Assembly: GCA_018058125.1 (NCBI GenBank)
Contig: JAGPCH010000006.1
Span: 1-15,727 of the forward strand
Source of the DNA: Ignavibacteria bacterium
Lineage (GTDB): Bacteria; Bacteroidota; Ignavibacteria; Tepidaquicellales; Tepidaquicellaceae
DNA: 15,727 bases
Direction: 5' to 3'
Shown here: positions 1-8,207 of the stretch, piece after piece
Position numbering within the stretch: the stretch's first letter is position 1
Layout: each line of letters starts with the position of its first letter
Notes under the pieces: model-generated
What the model was told of the DNA's origin: nothing
The model's input: only the letters and a program-made list of their open reading frames with translations
The model's database searches: none
Position numbers and translations under genes: made by a program

Positions 1-173
1 GTGTATTTGTTTATGAGAACGGAATTGCTGTTTCCAAAGACATTTAAACCGGTATAAGAACCGATAAGGAAATACAGATAACCTCCGGGCTAAATGGAGG
101 AGATACGATCATAACTACAAACATACTCAGACTTAAACCCAACAGTAAAATTAAAATCGTAAAAATAAATTAA
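1..173 (+). pseudogene. C-terminal end of an RND efflux periplasmic adaptor (MFP/AcrA family), interrupted by an in-frame stop
   Basis: Reading from base 3, the frame gives VFVYENGIAVSKDI, then TAA at 45-47, then 41 more codons in the same frame starting TGIRTDKEIQITSGLNGGD and ending KIKIVKIN before TAA at 171-173. The pattern V-x-TGI, then E-I-x-SGL-x-x-GD, then L-x-P-x-x-x-I-K-I is typical of the C-terminal beta-rich, membrane-proximal part of RND adaptor proteins, which join the inner-membrane pump to the outer-membrane channel. The frame agrees on both sides of the stop, so a single base substitution (for example AAA or GAA to TAA) would explain it; an indel would not. The RND permease follows 12 bases later, the usual adaptor-permease operon order. 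The 5' part of the gene lies outside the window. A sequencing or assembly error is possible; a natural nonsense mutation would cost the protein about 42 residues and probably its fold at the pump interface. Confidence 0.75.
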
Positions 174-185
174 AATAGACCGGAG

Positions 186-3100
186 ATGACCTTATCCTCA
201 GTATGCATAAAGAAACCTGTTCTGGCAATTGTACTTTCAATTGTACTGGTTATCTTTGGTATTGTCGGATTAGTTAATCTGGAAGTAAGGGAATATCCAA
301 ATGTAGATGCTCCTATAATTACTGTTACGACCAACTTTCCCGGAGCAAACTCCGATGTAATTGAATCTCAGATCACGGAACCTCTGGAGCAGTCTATTAA
401 CGGGATCGACGGGATCTCTATCATGTCAAGTACAAGCCGCGAGCAAAGAAGTCAGATCAGTGTGGAATTCGATCTAGATAAAGACATTGATGCGGCTGCA
501 AATGATGTAAGAGACAGGGTTTCGAGAGTTCTCAGACAGCTTCCGCCTGATATTGAAATCCCAAGTGTTGAGAAAGCTGATGCTGACGCTTCTCCTATCA
601 TAATTGTTTTTGTAAGCAGTAATTCAAAAAATGTACTTGAAGTAAATAACTTTGCAGCAAACGTAATTGCCGAAAAAATACAAACCATTAAAGGCGTAAG
701 TTCTACAAGAATATTCGGTGAAAGAAAATATTCAATGAGACTGAGATTCAATCCGGATAAACTCAATTCTTACAACATGACTCCTCTTGATGTAGAGAAG
801 GTGCTGGTAAAAGAAAACATAGAACTTCCTTCCGGAAGAATTGAAGGAGATAATACAGAACTTACAATAAAGACATTCGGAAGACTTTCTAAGCCGGAGG
901 AATTCAATAATCTTATTATTAAAAACGTTGACGGAAGTGTAGTAAGATTAAGTGATGTAGGAAATGCCGAATACGGGCCGGAGAATGAAAGAAATGAAGT
1001 AAGAGGATACGGCTTGCCGGGTGTCGCCGTCGCAATACTTCCTCAACCCGGTGCGAATGTACTTCAGATATCGGATGAATTCAATAAGAGATTCGCTGAG
1101 ATAAAAAAAGATCTGCCTGAAGGAATAGAAGCAAACGTTATTTATGATTTCACTACATTCGTCAGAAAAACTGTTATCGAAGTTGAAGAGACTATATTCA
1201 TTGCATTCGGTCTGGTTGTTCTTATAATATTTTTATTTCTCAGAGACTGGAGATCTACATTCATACCGGTAGTTGCAATTCCTGTTTCTATCCTTGCAAC
1301 GTTTTTCATTTTATATCTTGCTGATTATTCTATCAATGTGTTGACTCTATTCGGAGTTATACTTTCCATAGGACTGGTATGTGATGATGCGATAGTAGTA
1401 CTGGAAAATATTTATTCTAAAATAGAACAGGGGATGTCTCCCATGCAGGCGGCTTATAAAGGTTCGAGGGAAATTTTCTTTGCTGTAGTATCAACGACCA
1501 TAACGCTTGCTGCGGTTTTCCTTCCAATTATGTTTTTACAGGGTCTTACTGGAAGACTATTCAGGGAGTTTGCAGTTGTAATAGCCGGATCGGTTCTGAT
1601 CTCTGCTTTTGTTGCCCTTACTTTGAGTCCGATGTTAAGTTCGAGATTACTCAGACAGCATGAGCCGGGGTGGTTTTACAGGATCACCGAACCGTTCTTT
1701 GTCAACCTTGGCAATTTATATAGAAGATCGCTGGAGTATTTCATGAGTGTCAGGTGGGTGAGTTTTATAATAATGATTGCAGTATTTGTTTTGATCTATT
1801 GGCTCGGAACAAAATTGAAAACAGAGTTAGCGCCACTTGAAGACAGATCGAATATCAGAATATCAGTTACAGCTCCGGAGGGATCATCTTATGAATATAC
1901 AAATAAGTACATACGGGAGATAGGACAGTATGTAATTGATTCAGTTGAAGAGACCTATTATCCAATTGAGATAGTAGCAGGAGGCGGAGGAAATACTTCG
2001 GTAAATTCGGGGTTTATAAATATTTATCTGACTGAACCGGAAGAAAGAACAAAAACTGCTGAAGAAATTTTTAAAAAATTAGCAGGTGAAATAGAACAGT
2101 TTACAGGAGTAAGATCATCAATTTCGCAACCTCCAACCATAGGAAGCAGATTCGGCGGATTGCCTGTTCAGTTTGTAATAGAAGCTCTAAGTTATGAAAA
2201 ACTTATCGAAATTCTTCCTGCATTCATGGAAGAAGCAAATAATGATCCTAGAATACTTTTTGCGGATGTAAATCTTAAAATAAACAAGCCTGAGATCTCA
2301 CTGACTATAGACAGGGAGAGAGCAGCAGATATGAATGTATCAATTGACGACATTGGAAAAACCCTGCAGTCTGCATTTGGAGGACAGAGGATGGGCTATT
2401 TTCTTATGGATGGAAAGCAGTATGAGGTGATAGGGCAGTTTGACAGAGAATACAGGGATAAGCCTTCTGATCTGAGATCTCTGTTTGTAAAAAACAGCGA
2501 TGGCGAGATGATACAGCTTGAAAATTTAGTAAAACTGGAAGAGACTGCCGTTCCGACTTCAAGATTCAGATATAACCGTAATGTATCAGCCACGATATCC
2601 GCCGGATTAAAACCCGGATATACTTTAGGTGATGGAAATACAGCTATGAAAGAAATAGCCGGCAGAGTATTGGATGAGAATTTTTTCACTTCTTTTTCGG
2701 GACAGTCTAAGGATTTTGAAGATAGCTCATCGAGTCTTCTTTATGTCTTTTTCTTTTCAATAGTTCTGATATACCTTGTATTATCGGCACAGTTTGAGAG
2801 TTTTATAGATCCTTTTATTATAATTATTACTGTTCCACTTGCAATAGCCGGTGCATTGCTGTCCTTATGGTATTTTGACATGACAATTAATATTTTCAGT
2901 CAGATCGGCATGATTATGCTGGTTGGATTAGTTACAAAGAATGCCATTCTCATTGTAGAATTTGCAAATCAGAAAAAAGCTACGGGAATGGACAGACTCG
3001 AAGCTGTAAAGCAATCAGCGGAGCAGAGATTCAGACCGATACTTATGACAAGTCTTTCGACAGTGTTGGGAATTTTACCGATTGCATTGGGATTTGGCGC

Positions 3101-3275
3101 GGGAAGCAGGATTTCGCTTGGTATAGCCGTAGTAGGTGGTTTGTTATTTTCCGGATTCTTAACGCTTTATATAGTGCCTTCTATATATTCTTACATTTCT
3201 TCTAAAAAAACAAAAATCGCTGAAGACGAAATTGAAATTCCTGAGAGCACTGAAATCAGGATAAATCCTGTTTAA
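186..3275 (+). CDS. RND efflux transporter, inner-membrane permease (HAE1/AcrB-like)
   Basis: This is a proton-driven tripartite efflux pump subunit that would export drugs, detergents or other amphiphiles from periplasm or membrane through an adaptor and an outer-membrane channel. At 1029 residues it is close to AcrB length (about 1050). It shows the duplicated RND layout: TM1 at about 12-32, a first periplasmic porter loop with PGANSDVIESQITEPLEQ, TM2-6 from about 335, a second membrane half starting near 520, a second loop, then the last TM bundle. The proton-relay acidic pair is present in TM4 (GLVCDDAIVVLEN, D400/D401), and the partner lysine in TM10 (GLVTKNAILIVEF, K918), so the pump looks functional. 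The start at 186 gives the usual N-terminus just before TM1; GGAG abuts the ATG and is too close to act as a Shine-Dalgarno. It is probably co-transcribed with the adaptor upstream, which is interrupted. No outer-membrane TolC gene lies in the window. Substrate cannot be told from sequence. Confidence 0.95.
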   Translation: MTLSSVCIKKPVLAIVLSIVLVIFGIVGLVNLEVREYPNVDAPIITVTTNFPGANSDVIESQITEPLEQSINGIDGISIMSSTSREQRSQISVEFDLDKDIDAAANDVRDRVSRVLRQLPPDIEIPSVEKADADASPIIIVFVSSNSKNVLEVNNFAANVIAEKIQTIKGVSSTRIFGERKYSMRLRFNPDKLNSYNMTPLDVEKVLVKENIELPSGRIEGDNTELTIKTFGRLSKPEEFNNLIIKNVDGSVVRLSDVGNAEYGPENERNEVRGYGLPGVAVAILPQPGANVLQISDEFNKRFAEIKKDLPEGIEANVIYDFTTFVRKTVIEVEETIFIAFGLVVLIIFLFLRDWRSTFIPVVAIPVSILATFFILYLADYSINVLTLFGVILSIGLVCDDAIVVLENIYSKIEQGMSPMQAAYKGSREIFFAVVSTTITLAAVFLPIMFLQGLTGRLFREFAVVIAGSVLISAFVALTLSPMLSSRLLRQHEPGWFYRITEPFFVNLGNLYRRSLEYFMSVRWVSFIIMIAVFVLIYWLGTKLKTELAPLEDRSNIRISVTAPEGSSYEYTNKYIREIGQYVIDSVEETYYPIEIVAGGGGNTSVNSGFINIYLTEPEERTKTAEEIFKKLAGEIEQFTGVRSSISQPPTIGSRFGGLPVQFVIEALSYEKLIEILPAFMEEANNDPRILFADVNLKINKPEISLTIDRERAADMNVSIDDIGKTLQSAFGGQRMGYFLMDGKQYEVIGQFDREYRDKPSDLRSLFVKNSDGEMIQLENLVKLEETAVPTSRFRYNRNVSATISAGLKPGYTLGDGNTAMKEIAGRVLDENFFTSFSGQSKDFEDSSSSLLYVFFFSIVLIYLVLSAQFESFIDPFIIIITVPLAIAGALLSLWYFDMTINIFSQIGMIMLVGLVTKNAILIVEFANQKKATGMDRLEAVKQSAEQRFRPILMTSLSTVLGILPIALGFGAGSRISLGIAVVGGLLFSGFLTLYIVPSIYSYISSKKTKIAEDEIEIPESTEIRINPV

Positions 3276-3344
3276 CAAGGAATATTCTTCCATTCAGGTT
3301 AAATACAAGCATATCATTTTTATTAACTGTTTCCTTAAACTAAA

Positions 3345-3374
3345 TTGATTTATAAATCATATTTCCCTAATTTG
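3345..3374 (+). promoter_or_regulatory. Candidate promoter of prs, with an overlapping 14-bp palindrome
   Basis: TTG at 3345-3347 is followed by exactly 20 bases and then TAATTTG at 3368-3374. This resembles the Bacteroidota-type -33 TTG / -7 TAnnTTTG promoter, with one base fewer in the -7 box. Transcription would start near 3380, leaving a short leader before the prs ATG at 3408. A perfect palindrome, TGATTTATAAATCA (3346-3359), overlaps the -33 box and could be an operator. The same layout recurs before rplM. The rest of the 132-base gap behind the RND gene shows no convincing terminator. Confidence 0.5.
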
Positions 3375-3407
3375 CTTTACCTCATAATGCATCTAAAAAT
3401 AATTTAA

Positions 3408-4349
3408 ATGTCTGATCTAAAAATCTTTGCCGGAAGGTTTTCCAATTACCTAGGAATAAAAATAGCAAAAGACTTAAAATGTAAATTAGGAAAATGTTCG
3501 ATTCAGACCTTCTCTGACGGAGAAATCTGGGTAAAGTATAATGAAAACGTAAGGGGAAGTGATGTTTTTATTATTCAGTCTACTATTCCTCCTGCTGACA
3601 ATCTCATGGAACTTCTGATAATGATCGATGCAGCAAGACGGGCTTCTGCGCGAAGAGTTACTGCCGTGATACCGTATTTTGGTTATGCGCGTCAGGACAG
3701 AAAGGATCAACCTAGAGTTGCAATTACGGCTAAGCTGGTTGCAAATCTGATTGCCGAAGCAGGCGCTGACAGGGTAATCACAATGGATCTTCATGCATCT
3801 CAGCTTCAGGGATTTTTTGATATTCCGGTAGATCATTTATATGGATCAGCTGTTTTCATGCGAAAATTCAGGCAGATGAAAATACCGAATCTAGGAGTTG
3901 CATCCCCCGATGTCGGCGGAATAAAAATGGCGAGAGCATATGCAAAGAGACTGCATTCCGATCTGATTTTAATTGACAAGAGAAGACCTAAACCTAATGT
4001 CGCTGAAGTCATGAACATAATCGGTGAAGTAGACGGAAAAAATATTCTTATAATTGATGATCTTATAGATACCGGAGGTACATTTGTAAATGCCGTAAAT
4101 GCTTTGAAGAAAAACGGCGCTAAAGAAATATACGGAGCCTGCACGCATGCAGTATTTTCAGGAGAGTCTTTAGAGAGGATTAATAACTCACCATTAAAGA
4201 AATTATTTGTAGCTGATACATTGCCGATGGAGCATTCGTCTAAAAAAATAGAAGTGGTATCCGTCTCAGGTCTCTTTGCTGAATCAATCTGGAGAACAAA
4301 TAAGAACAAATCCATAAGTTCACTATTCGATGTTGATAAAGGAGATTGA
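3408..4349 (+). CDS. prs: Ribose-phosphate pyrophosphokinase (PRPP synthetase)
   Basis: This cytosolic enzyme transfers pyrophosphate from ATP to ribose 5-phosphate to make PRPP, the precursor of purines, pyrimidines, NAD, histidine and tryptophan. The 313-residue length is typical of class I bacterial Prs. Visible signatures are the N-terminal FSDGEIWVKYNENVRG segment; the catalytic YARQDRK loop; the metal/substrate signature MDLHASQLQGFFDIPVDH from residue 126 (H129); and the ribose-5-phosphate binding loop DDLIDTGGT at 217-225. All key residues look intact. The ATG at 3408 gives the standard N-terminus (MSDLKIFAGRFSNYLG); the region before it is AT-rich with no Shine-Dalgarno. It appears to be its own transcription unit, with a candidate promoter upstream and another before the next gene. 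Confidence 0.97.
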   Translation: MSDLKIFAGRFSNYLGIKIAKDLKCKLGKCSIQTFSDGEIWVKYNENVRGSDVFIIQSTIPPADNLMELLIMIDAARRASARRVTAVIPYFGYARQDRKDQPRVAITAKLVANLIAEAGADRVITMDLHASQLQGFFDIPVDHLYGSAVFMRKFRQMKIPNLGVASPDVGGIKMARAYAKRLHSDLILIDKRRPKPNVAEVMNIIGEVDGKNILIIDDLIDTGGTFVNAVNALKKNGAKEIYGACTHAVFSGESLERINNSPLKKLFVADTLPMEHSSKKIEVVSVSGLFAESIWRTNKNKSISSLFDVDKGD

Positions 4350-4350
4350 A

Positions 4351-4380
4351 TTGAAAGCGTTGATTCATATATGTATTTTA
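4351..4380 (+). promoter_or_regulatory. Candidate promoter of the E2 acyltransferase gene
   Basis: TTG at 4351-4353, 20 bases, then TATTTTA at 4374-4380, starting 1 base after the prs stop codon. The spacing equals that of the prs and rplM candidates; the last base of the -7 box is A instead of G. Transcription would begin about 35 bases before the ATG at 4421. The region is AT-rich, so a chance match is possible. Confidence 0.35.
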
Positions 4381-4420
4381 AAACCATAAACCCTAAAAAT
4401 TAAATATTTAATCTTATAAT

Positions 4421-5776
4421 ATGAGTGTAGATATAATAATGCCAAAGATGGGAGAATCCATTATGGAAGGAACTATCCTAAAGTGGCATAAACAACCCGG
4501 AGATAAAGTGGAAGTGGATGAGACAATACTTGAAATTTCCACAGACAAAGTTGACACCGAAGTACCTTCACCTGAGGCAGGAATTGTTTCAGAATTACTT
4601 TTTAATGAAGGTGATGTAGTCGAAGTCGGTAAAGTAATTGCTAAGCTTAACTCAAACGGATCTTCTTCTGCTTCAGATAAACCTGAAGAGGAAGTATCTG
4701 AGAAAAAAGTTGAGATCAAACTCGATGAACCGGCAAAAGAAGTTAAATCAGAAACAAAAACCGAATCACCTGCAGCATCATCTAACGGAGACGGAAAGTT
4801 TTATTCTCCTTTAGTATTGAATATAGCTCAGAAAGAAGGGATAGGGTTTGAAGAACTCGAAGGAATAACAGGAACAGGTGTAGGCGGAAGGGTTTCAAAA
4901 AAAGATATACTGGAATATTTACAAAACAGAACTTCCAAACCTGCTGCAACTCCGGCACAGGCTGTAAAGCAGCCGGATATTGTTCCTCCGAAAGCTGAAA
5001 CAAAAATCACAGCTTCAGAAGAAAAGAAAATTGAATTGCCGAAACAGACTATAGATTATAATGAAGAAGGGCTTTCTGTAATGGAGTTTGACAATGTCAG
5101 GCAGAAGATGGCAGAGCACATGATCGTTTCAAAAAGAGTTTCTCCTCATGTACAGGCGATCGCAGAATGTGACATGACAAATATTGATAAGATAAGACTT
5201 TCTATGGGAGATGAATTTTTACAAAAGGAAGGATTCAAACTTTCATACATGCCTTTTATATGTGAAGCAGTAGTAAAAGCTTTAAAGGATTTTCCACTCG
5301 TGAACTCGATCATTGATGACTCGGTAGTCCCATATAAAGCTATTACCAGGAACACTATAAATCTCGGAATAGCAGTTGCAATGAATAATGGCGGACTCAT
5401 AGTTCCCGTCATACATAATGCAGACGGAATGAATCTTATAGGTATAGCAAGAAGTCTGAATGATCTAGCCAAGCGTGCAAGGATAAAGAAACTTACTCTT
5501 AATGAAATTCAGGGCGGAACTTTTTCACTGACCAACTTCGGAGTGTTCGGAAATGATATTGGTATACCGATCATCAATCAGCCTCAGGTAGCAATCCTCG
5601 GACTCGGGTCCATTAAGAAGAGACCGGTTGTTATTGAAACTCAGGAAGGTGATTTTGTAGTACCGAGAAAGACTATGATAATGACCTTATCATTTGATCA
5701 CAGACTGGTGGACGGCGCTCTTGGAGGAATGTTTACAATGCGAATCGCGCATTTCCTTGAAAACTATACAATGTAA
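4421..5776 (+). CDS. Dihydrolipoamide acyltransferase, E2 subunit of a 2-oxo acid dehydrogenase complex
   Basis: E2 forms the core of pyruvate, 2-oxoglutarate or branched-chain 2-oxo acid dehydrogenase complexes and moves the acyl group from a swinging lipoyl arm to coenzyme A. Three domains are visible in 451 residues. First is one lipoyl domain (about 1-77) with the lipoylated lysine K43 in EISTDKVDTEVPSP. A charged/Ala-Pro-rich linker leads to a peripheral subunit-binding domain (about 128-168, YSPLVLNIAQKEGI...GVGGRVSKKDI). A second linker leads to the catalytic domain (about 218-451) with the active-site motif SFDHRLVDGALGG, H427 and D431. NLGIAVAMNNGGLIVPVI is a further family signature. 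No E1 or E3 gene is next to it, so the oxo-acid substrate cannot be assigned; the branched-chain/2-oxoglutarate type seems possible. The ATG at 4421 gives the standard MSVDIIMPKMGES start. A strong terminator follows. Confidence 0.93.
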   Translation: MSVDIIMPKMGESIMEGTILKWHKQPGDKVEVDETILEISTDKVDTEVPSPEAGIVSELLFNEGDVVEVGKVIAKLNSNGSSSASDKPEEEVSEKKVEIKLDEPAKEVKSETKTESPAASSNGDGKFYSPLVLNIAQKEGIGFEELEGITGTGVGGRVSKKDILEYLQNRTSKPAATPAQAVKQPDIVPPKAETKITASEEKKIELPKQTIDYNEEGLSVMEFDNVRQKMAEHMIVSKRVSPHVQAIAECDMTNIDKIRLSMGDEFLQKEGFKLSYMPFICEAVVKALKDFPLVNSIIDDSVVPYKAITRNTINLGIAVAMNNGGLIVPVIHNADGMNLIGIARSLNDLAKRARIKKLTLNEIQGGTFSLTNFGVFGNDIGIPIINQPQVAILGLGSIKKRPVVIETQEGDFVVPRKTMIMTLSFDHRLVDGALGGMFTMRIAHFLENYTM

Positions 5777-5803
5777 TTTATCTTAAAATATATTTTATAT
5801 AAT

Positions 5804-5834
5804 CAGGGAATAAATTTGCTTTATTCCCTGTTTT
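5804..5834 (+). terminator. Intrinsic terminator downstream of the E2 gene
   Basis: Perfect 11-bp inverted repeat: CAGGGAATAAA (5804-5814) and TTTATTCCCTG (5820-5830), separated by a 5-base loop, with a T run directly after (5831-5834) continuing AATTT. It lies 27 bases after the E2 stop and before the protease gene. This hairpin separates E2 transcription from the protease. Confidence 0.9.
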
Positions 5835-5866
5835 AATTTCACACCCAATCAGTAATTCATTAATAC

Positions 5867-7618
5867 ATGATCAGTAAAATATTAATATTAATTCTTTTAT
5901 TCAGCATAAGCGGCACAGTGTTTTCTCAGGAAAAACCGGACACTAAATATTTTATAATATTTAAGGATAAGGGAGAATTCAGTCCCGGAGAAAAGATCAC
6001 TCCCGGTGATAAAGCTTATGAAACAGGAAAATCAATTTTAAGCGAAAGAGCATTAATCAGGAGACTGAAAGTATTAAGCGAAGATGAACTGATCAGTTTT
6101 ATGGATCTTCCCCTTGAGGATAGTTATGTAGAAGGTGTGAAAAATTCCGGCGTTGAGATCATTACAATTTCGAGATGGCTAAACGGGGTAAGTGCGTATC
6201 TTACGGAAGCACAGGTTAAGCAATTAGAGAATCTTGATTATGTATCTCATGTAAAAACCGTTAATAAATTGTTTAAACAGAAAGAAAATTCAGTTTCTAT
6301 TGAAGAGACATTAGGTGATGATACAACCGGCAACAGATACGATTACGGTAACTCATGGAAGCAGATGTCAACAGTTAATGTTCCGAAAGTTCATAATCTT
6401 AACATAACAGGTAAGGGCGTGATGATAGCAAGTTTTGATGACGGTTTTGACTGGAAGAATCATGAAGCTTTAAGAAATCTGAATGTGACAGGGGAATATG
6501 ATTTCATAAACAAAGACGAAAATACTTTTGCAGAAAAAAATCAAAAGTATAACGATTCAAAAAATCAGGGAGCACACGGCACATCAACTTTGTCTACTAT
6601 GAGCGGTTTTAAAAACGGGAAACTTGTCAGTCCTGCTTTTGATTCTGAAATACTTCTTGCAAAGACCGAATATGTATCAAGTGAAACTCCAATGGAAGAA
6701 GATTTCTGGCTTGAAGCTTCAGAGTGGGCAGAAGCAAAAGGAGTTGATATTGTAACGAGTTCATTAATTTATAAAAAGTTTGATAACCCATTCGAGAATA
6801 ATTCTTATGAATATAAGGATTTTAACGGAAGAACAGCTCTGACTTCAGTAGCAGCGGCGCGACTTGCTTACCTGGGAGTTGTCGTCTGTCAGGCAATGGG
6901 AAATTATGACCAGACCACTGTTCCATCCCTTGGTTCAGCAGCTGATGCTGATTCTATTATCTCTGTAGGAGCAATCACTTTTTCAGGTAATCCTGCAAGC
7001 TTTACATCAAACGGTCCGACCAGTGACGGCAGAACCAAACCGGATGTTGTAGCACCGGGTGTTTATGTTTATAATGCTGTCACTGAAGAAATTTCAGGAA
7101 ATGATTCCACATATTCTTATGCAAACGGAACATCCTTTTCTACACCTATCACTGCCGGAATTTGCGCAATGATATTGTCAGTTCATCCCGAGCTTACGCC
7201 ATTACAGGTCCGTGACGCAATCAGAAACTCCGCAAGCTTATCCGGAAATCCTAATAATATTCTAGGCTGGGGAATAGTCAATGCTTATGATGCAATACTT
7301 TATAACGGACCTGCATGGAGCAACACTCCGGAATTCAAAGCAAATGGCAACGTAACGGAAGTCTCTACTTATCTTGCTTCAAAAGATCTTATAGATCCTC
7401 TAAGTGTAAAATTTAATTATTCTATGGATGGCGGAATAAGCTATGAGAGTGTGGTTATGAAATTAAAAGAACATAACGGAGATAAGAATAATTCAGGAAA
7501 GTATTCGGCACTTATTGAAAATTTTCCTGACCTGTATAAATCTAAATATTATTTCAGTGCCGAGGATTATAACGGGAGCAAAAGCGTGTATCCGAAAGAA
7601 GTGTCCTTTAAAGACTGA
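5867..7618 (+). CDS. Secreted subtilisin-like serine protease (peptidase family S8)
   Basis: Exported endopeptidase of 583 residues. Residues 1-20 form a signal peptide (hydrophobic MISKILILILLFSISG core, likely cleavage after VFS). Residues about 25-135 resemble the prodomain of Bacteroidota S8 proteases (YFIIFKDKGEF, SERALIRR, DLP...Y, SRWLNGVSA). The catalytic domain spans about 165-480. Its likely triad is D191 in IASFDDGFD (the usual DTG reads DDG), H237 in GAHGTSTLS and S423 in NGTSFSTPITAG; the oxyanion-hole Asn is N346 in QAMGN. About 100 residues follow (483-583), with no recognisable type IX secretion sorting domain. The natural substrate is unknown. The start gives a proper signal peptide; no Shine-Dalgarno is seen. 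It lies alone behind the E2 terminator, and I could not pick out a convincing promoter. It ends 4 bases from the convergent gmhA gene. Confidence 0.93.
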   Translation: MISKILILILLFSISGTVFSQEKPDTKYFIIFKDKGEFSPGEKITPGDKAYETGKSILSERALIRRLKVLSEDELISFMDLPLEDSYVEGVKNSGVEIITISRWLNGVSAYLTEAQVKQLENLDYVSHVKTVNKLFKQKENSVSIEETLGDDTTGNRYDYGNSWKQMSTVNVPKVHNLNITGKGVMIASFDDGFDWKNHEALRNLNVTGEYDFINKDENTFAEKNQKYNDSKNQGAHGTSTLSTMSGFKNGKLVSPAFDSEILLAKTEYVSSETPMEEDFWLEASEWAEAKGVDIVTSSLIYKKFDNPFENNSYEYKDFNGRTALTSVAAARLAYLGVVVCQAMGNYDQTTVPSLGSAADADSIISVGAITFSGNPASFTSNGPTSDGRTKPDVVAPGVYVYNAVTEEISGNDSTYSYANGTSFSTPITAGICAMILSVHPELTPLQVRDAIRNSASLSGNPNNILGWGIVNAYDAILYNGPAWSNTPEFKANGNVTEVSTYLASKDLIDPLSVKFNYSMDGGISYESVVMKLKEHNGDKNNSGKYSALIENFPDLYKSKYYFSAEDYNGSKSVYPKEVSFKD

Positions 7619-7622
7619 CAAT

Positions 7623-8207
7623 TCAGGAATACAACTCTCTCTCCACTATCTCACAAATAATATGTCCCGCAGTAATATGTCCTTCCTGAATCCTTTGAGT
7701 ATTATCCGATGGGATCAGGACAGAGTAATCGCATTCTTTGATTAATTTCCCGCCGTCTTTTCCCAGAAAACCAATCGTTATTATCTTTTTCTCTTTGGCT
7801 TTTTCTACAGCTTTCAGAATGTTTGGTGAATTCCCACTTGTAGAAATACAGATCAATGCATCTCCTTCGCTTCCTAAACCTTCAACATTTCTTGCAAATA
7901 CGTTTTCGAATCCAATATCATTGCCACCGGCAGTTAGCATTGAAGTATCAGTGGTCAGTGCAATTGCTGGTATAGAGGGTCTGTCAAGATCGTGTGAGAG
8001 CCGTATTACAAATTCGGTTGCTAGATGCTGAGAATCCGCAGCGCTTCCGCCGTTACCTATGAACATGATCTTCCTTCCGGTTTTTACCACGCCGATAAGT
8101 ACATCAGCGGCTTCATTTATTTCTTCAAAGTTCTTCTCAAGCATCAGCTTTTTAGTAGCTGCGCTTTCATTCAATGACTCTTCTATAAATTCTTTTCTGT
8201 TAAACAT
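7623..8207 (-). CDS. gmhA: Phosphoheptose isomerase (sedoheptulose 7-phosphate isomerase), SIS domain
   Basis: GmhA converts sedoheptulose 7-phosphate to D-glycero-D-manno-heptose 7-phosphate, the first step towards the heptose of the lipopolysaccharide inner core. The 194-residue SIS-domain protein carries the family motifs: FIGNGGSAADSQHLATE (49-65), with H61 and E65 at the metal/catalytic site; GGNDIGFENVFARN (94-107); STSGNSPNI (122-130); and QEGHITAGH (174-182), with the second His/Gln set. These separate GmhA from more distant SIS proteins, although the related DnaA-binding protein DiaA cannot be wholly excluded. Its ATG directly follows the TAA of waaA (TAAATG, no gap), so translation is probably coupled. 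Pairing with the Kdo transferase gene supports a lipopolysaccharide role. It is the last gene of the minus-strand run and ends against the protease gene without a visible terminator. Confidence 0.92.
   Translation of the reverse strand: MFNRKEFIEESLNESAATKKLMLEKNFEEINEAADVLIGVVKTGRKIMFIGNGGSAADSQHLATEFVIRLSHDLDRPSIPAIALTTDTSMLTAGGNDIGFENVFARNVEGLGSEGDALICISTSGNSPNILKAVEKAKEKKIITIGFLGKDGGKLIKECDYSVLIPSDNTQRIQEGHITAGHIICEIVERELYS

Noticed and set aside
3276..3315. Possible terminator behind the RND gene (short GGAA/TTCC and CCTG/CAGG repeats)
   Set aside because: Stems of only about 4 bp with no T run; not a credible intrinsic terminator.
3833..4387. 184-codon open frame on the minus strand over prs
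   Set aside because: It lies entirely antisense to an unmistakable prs gene, its translation has no family features, and it is explained by the codon usage of the real gene.
4399..4412. 14-bp palindrome ATTAAATATTTAAT just before the E2 gene
   Set aside because: Made almost wholly of A and T in AT-rich sequence, with no matching site elsewhere; likely chance.
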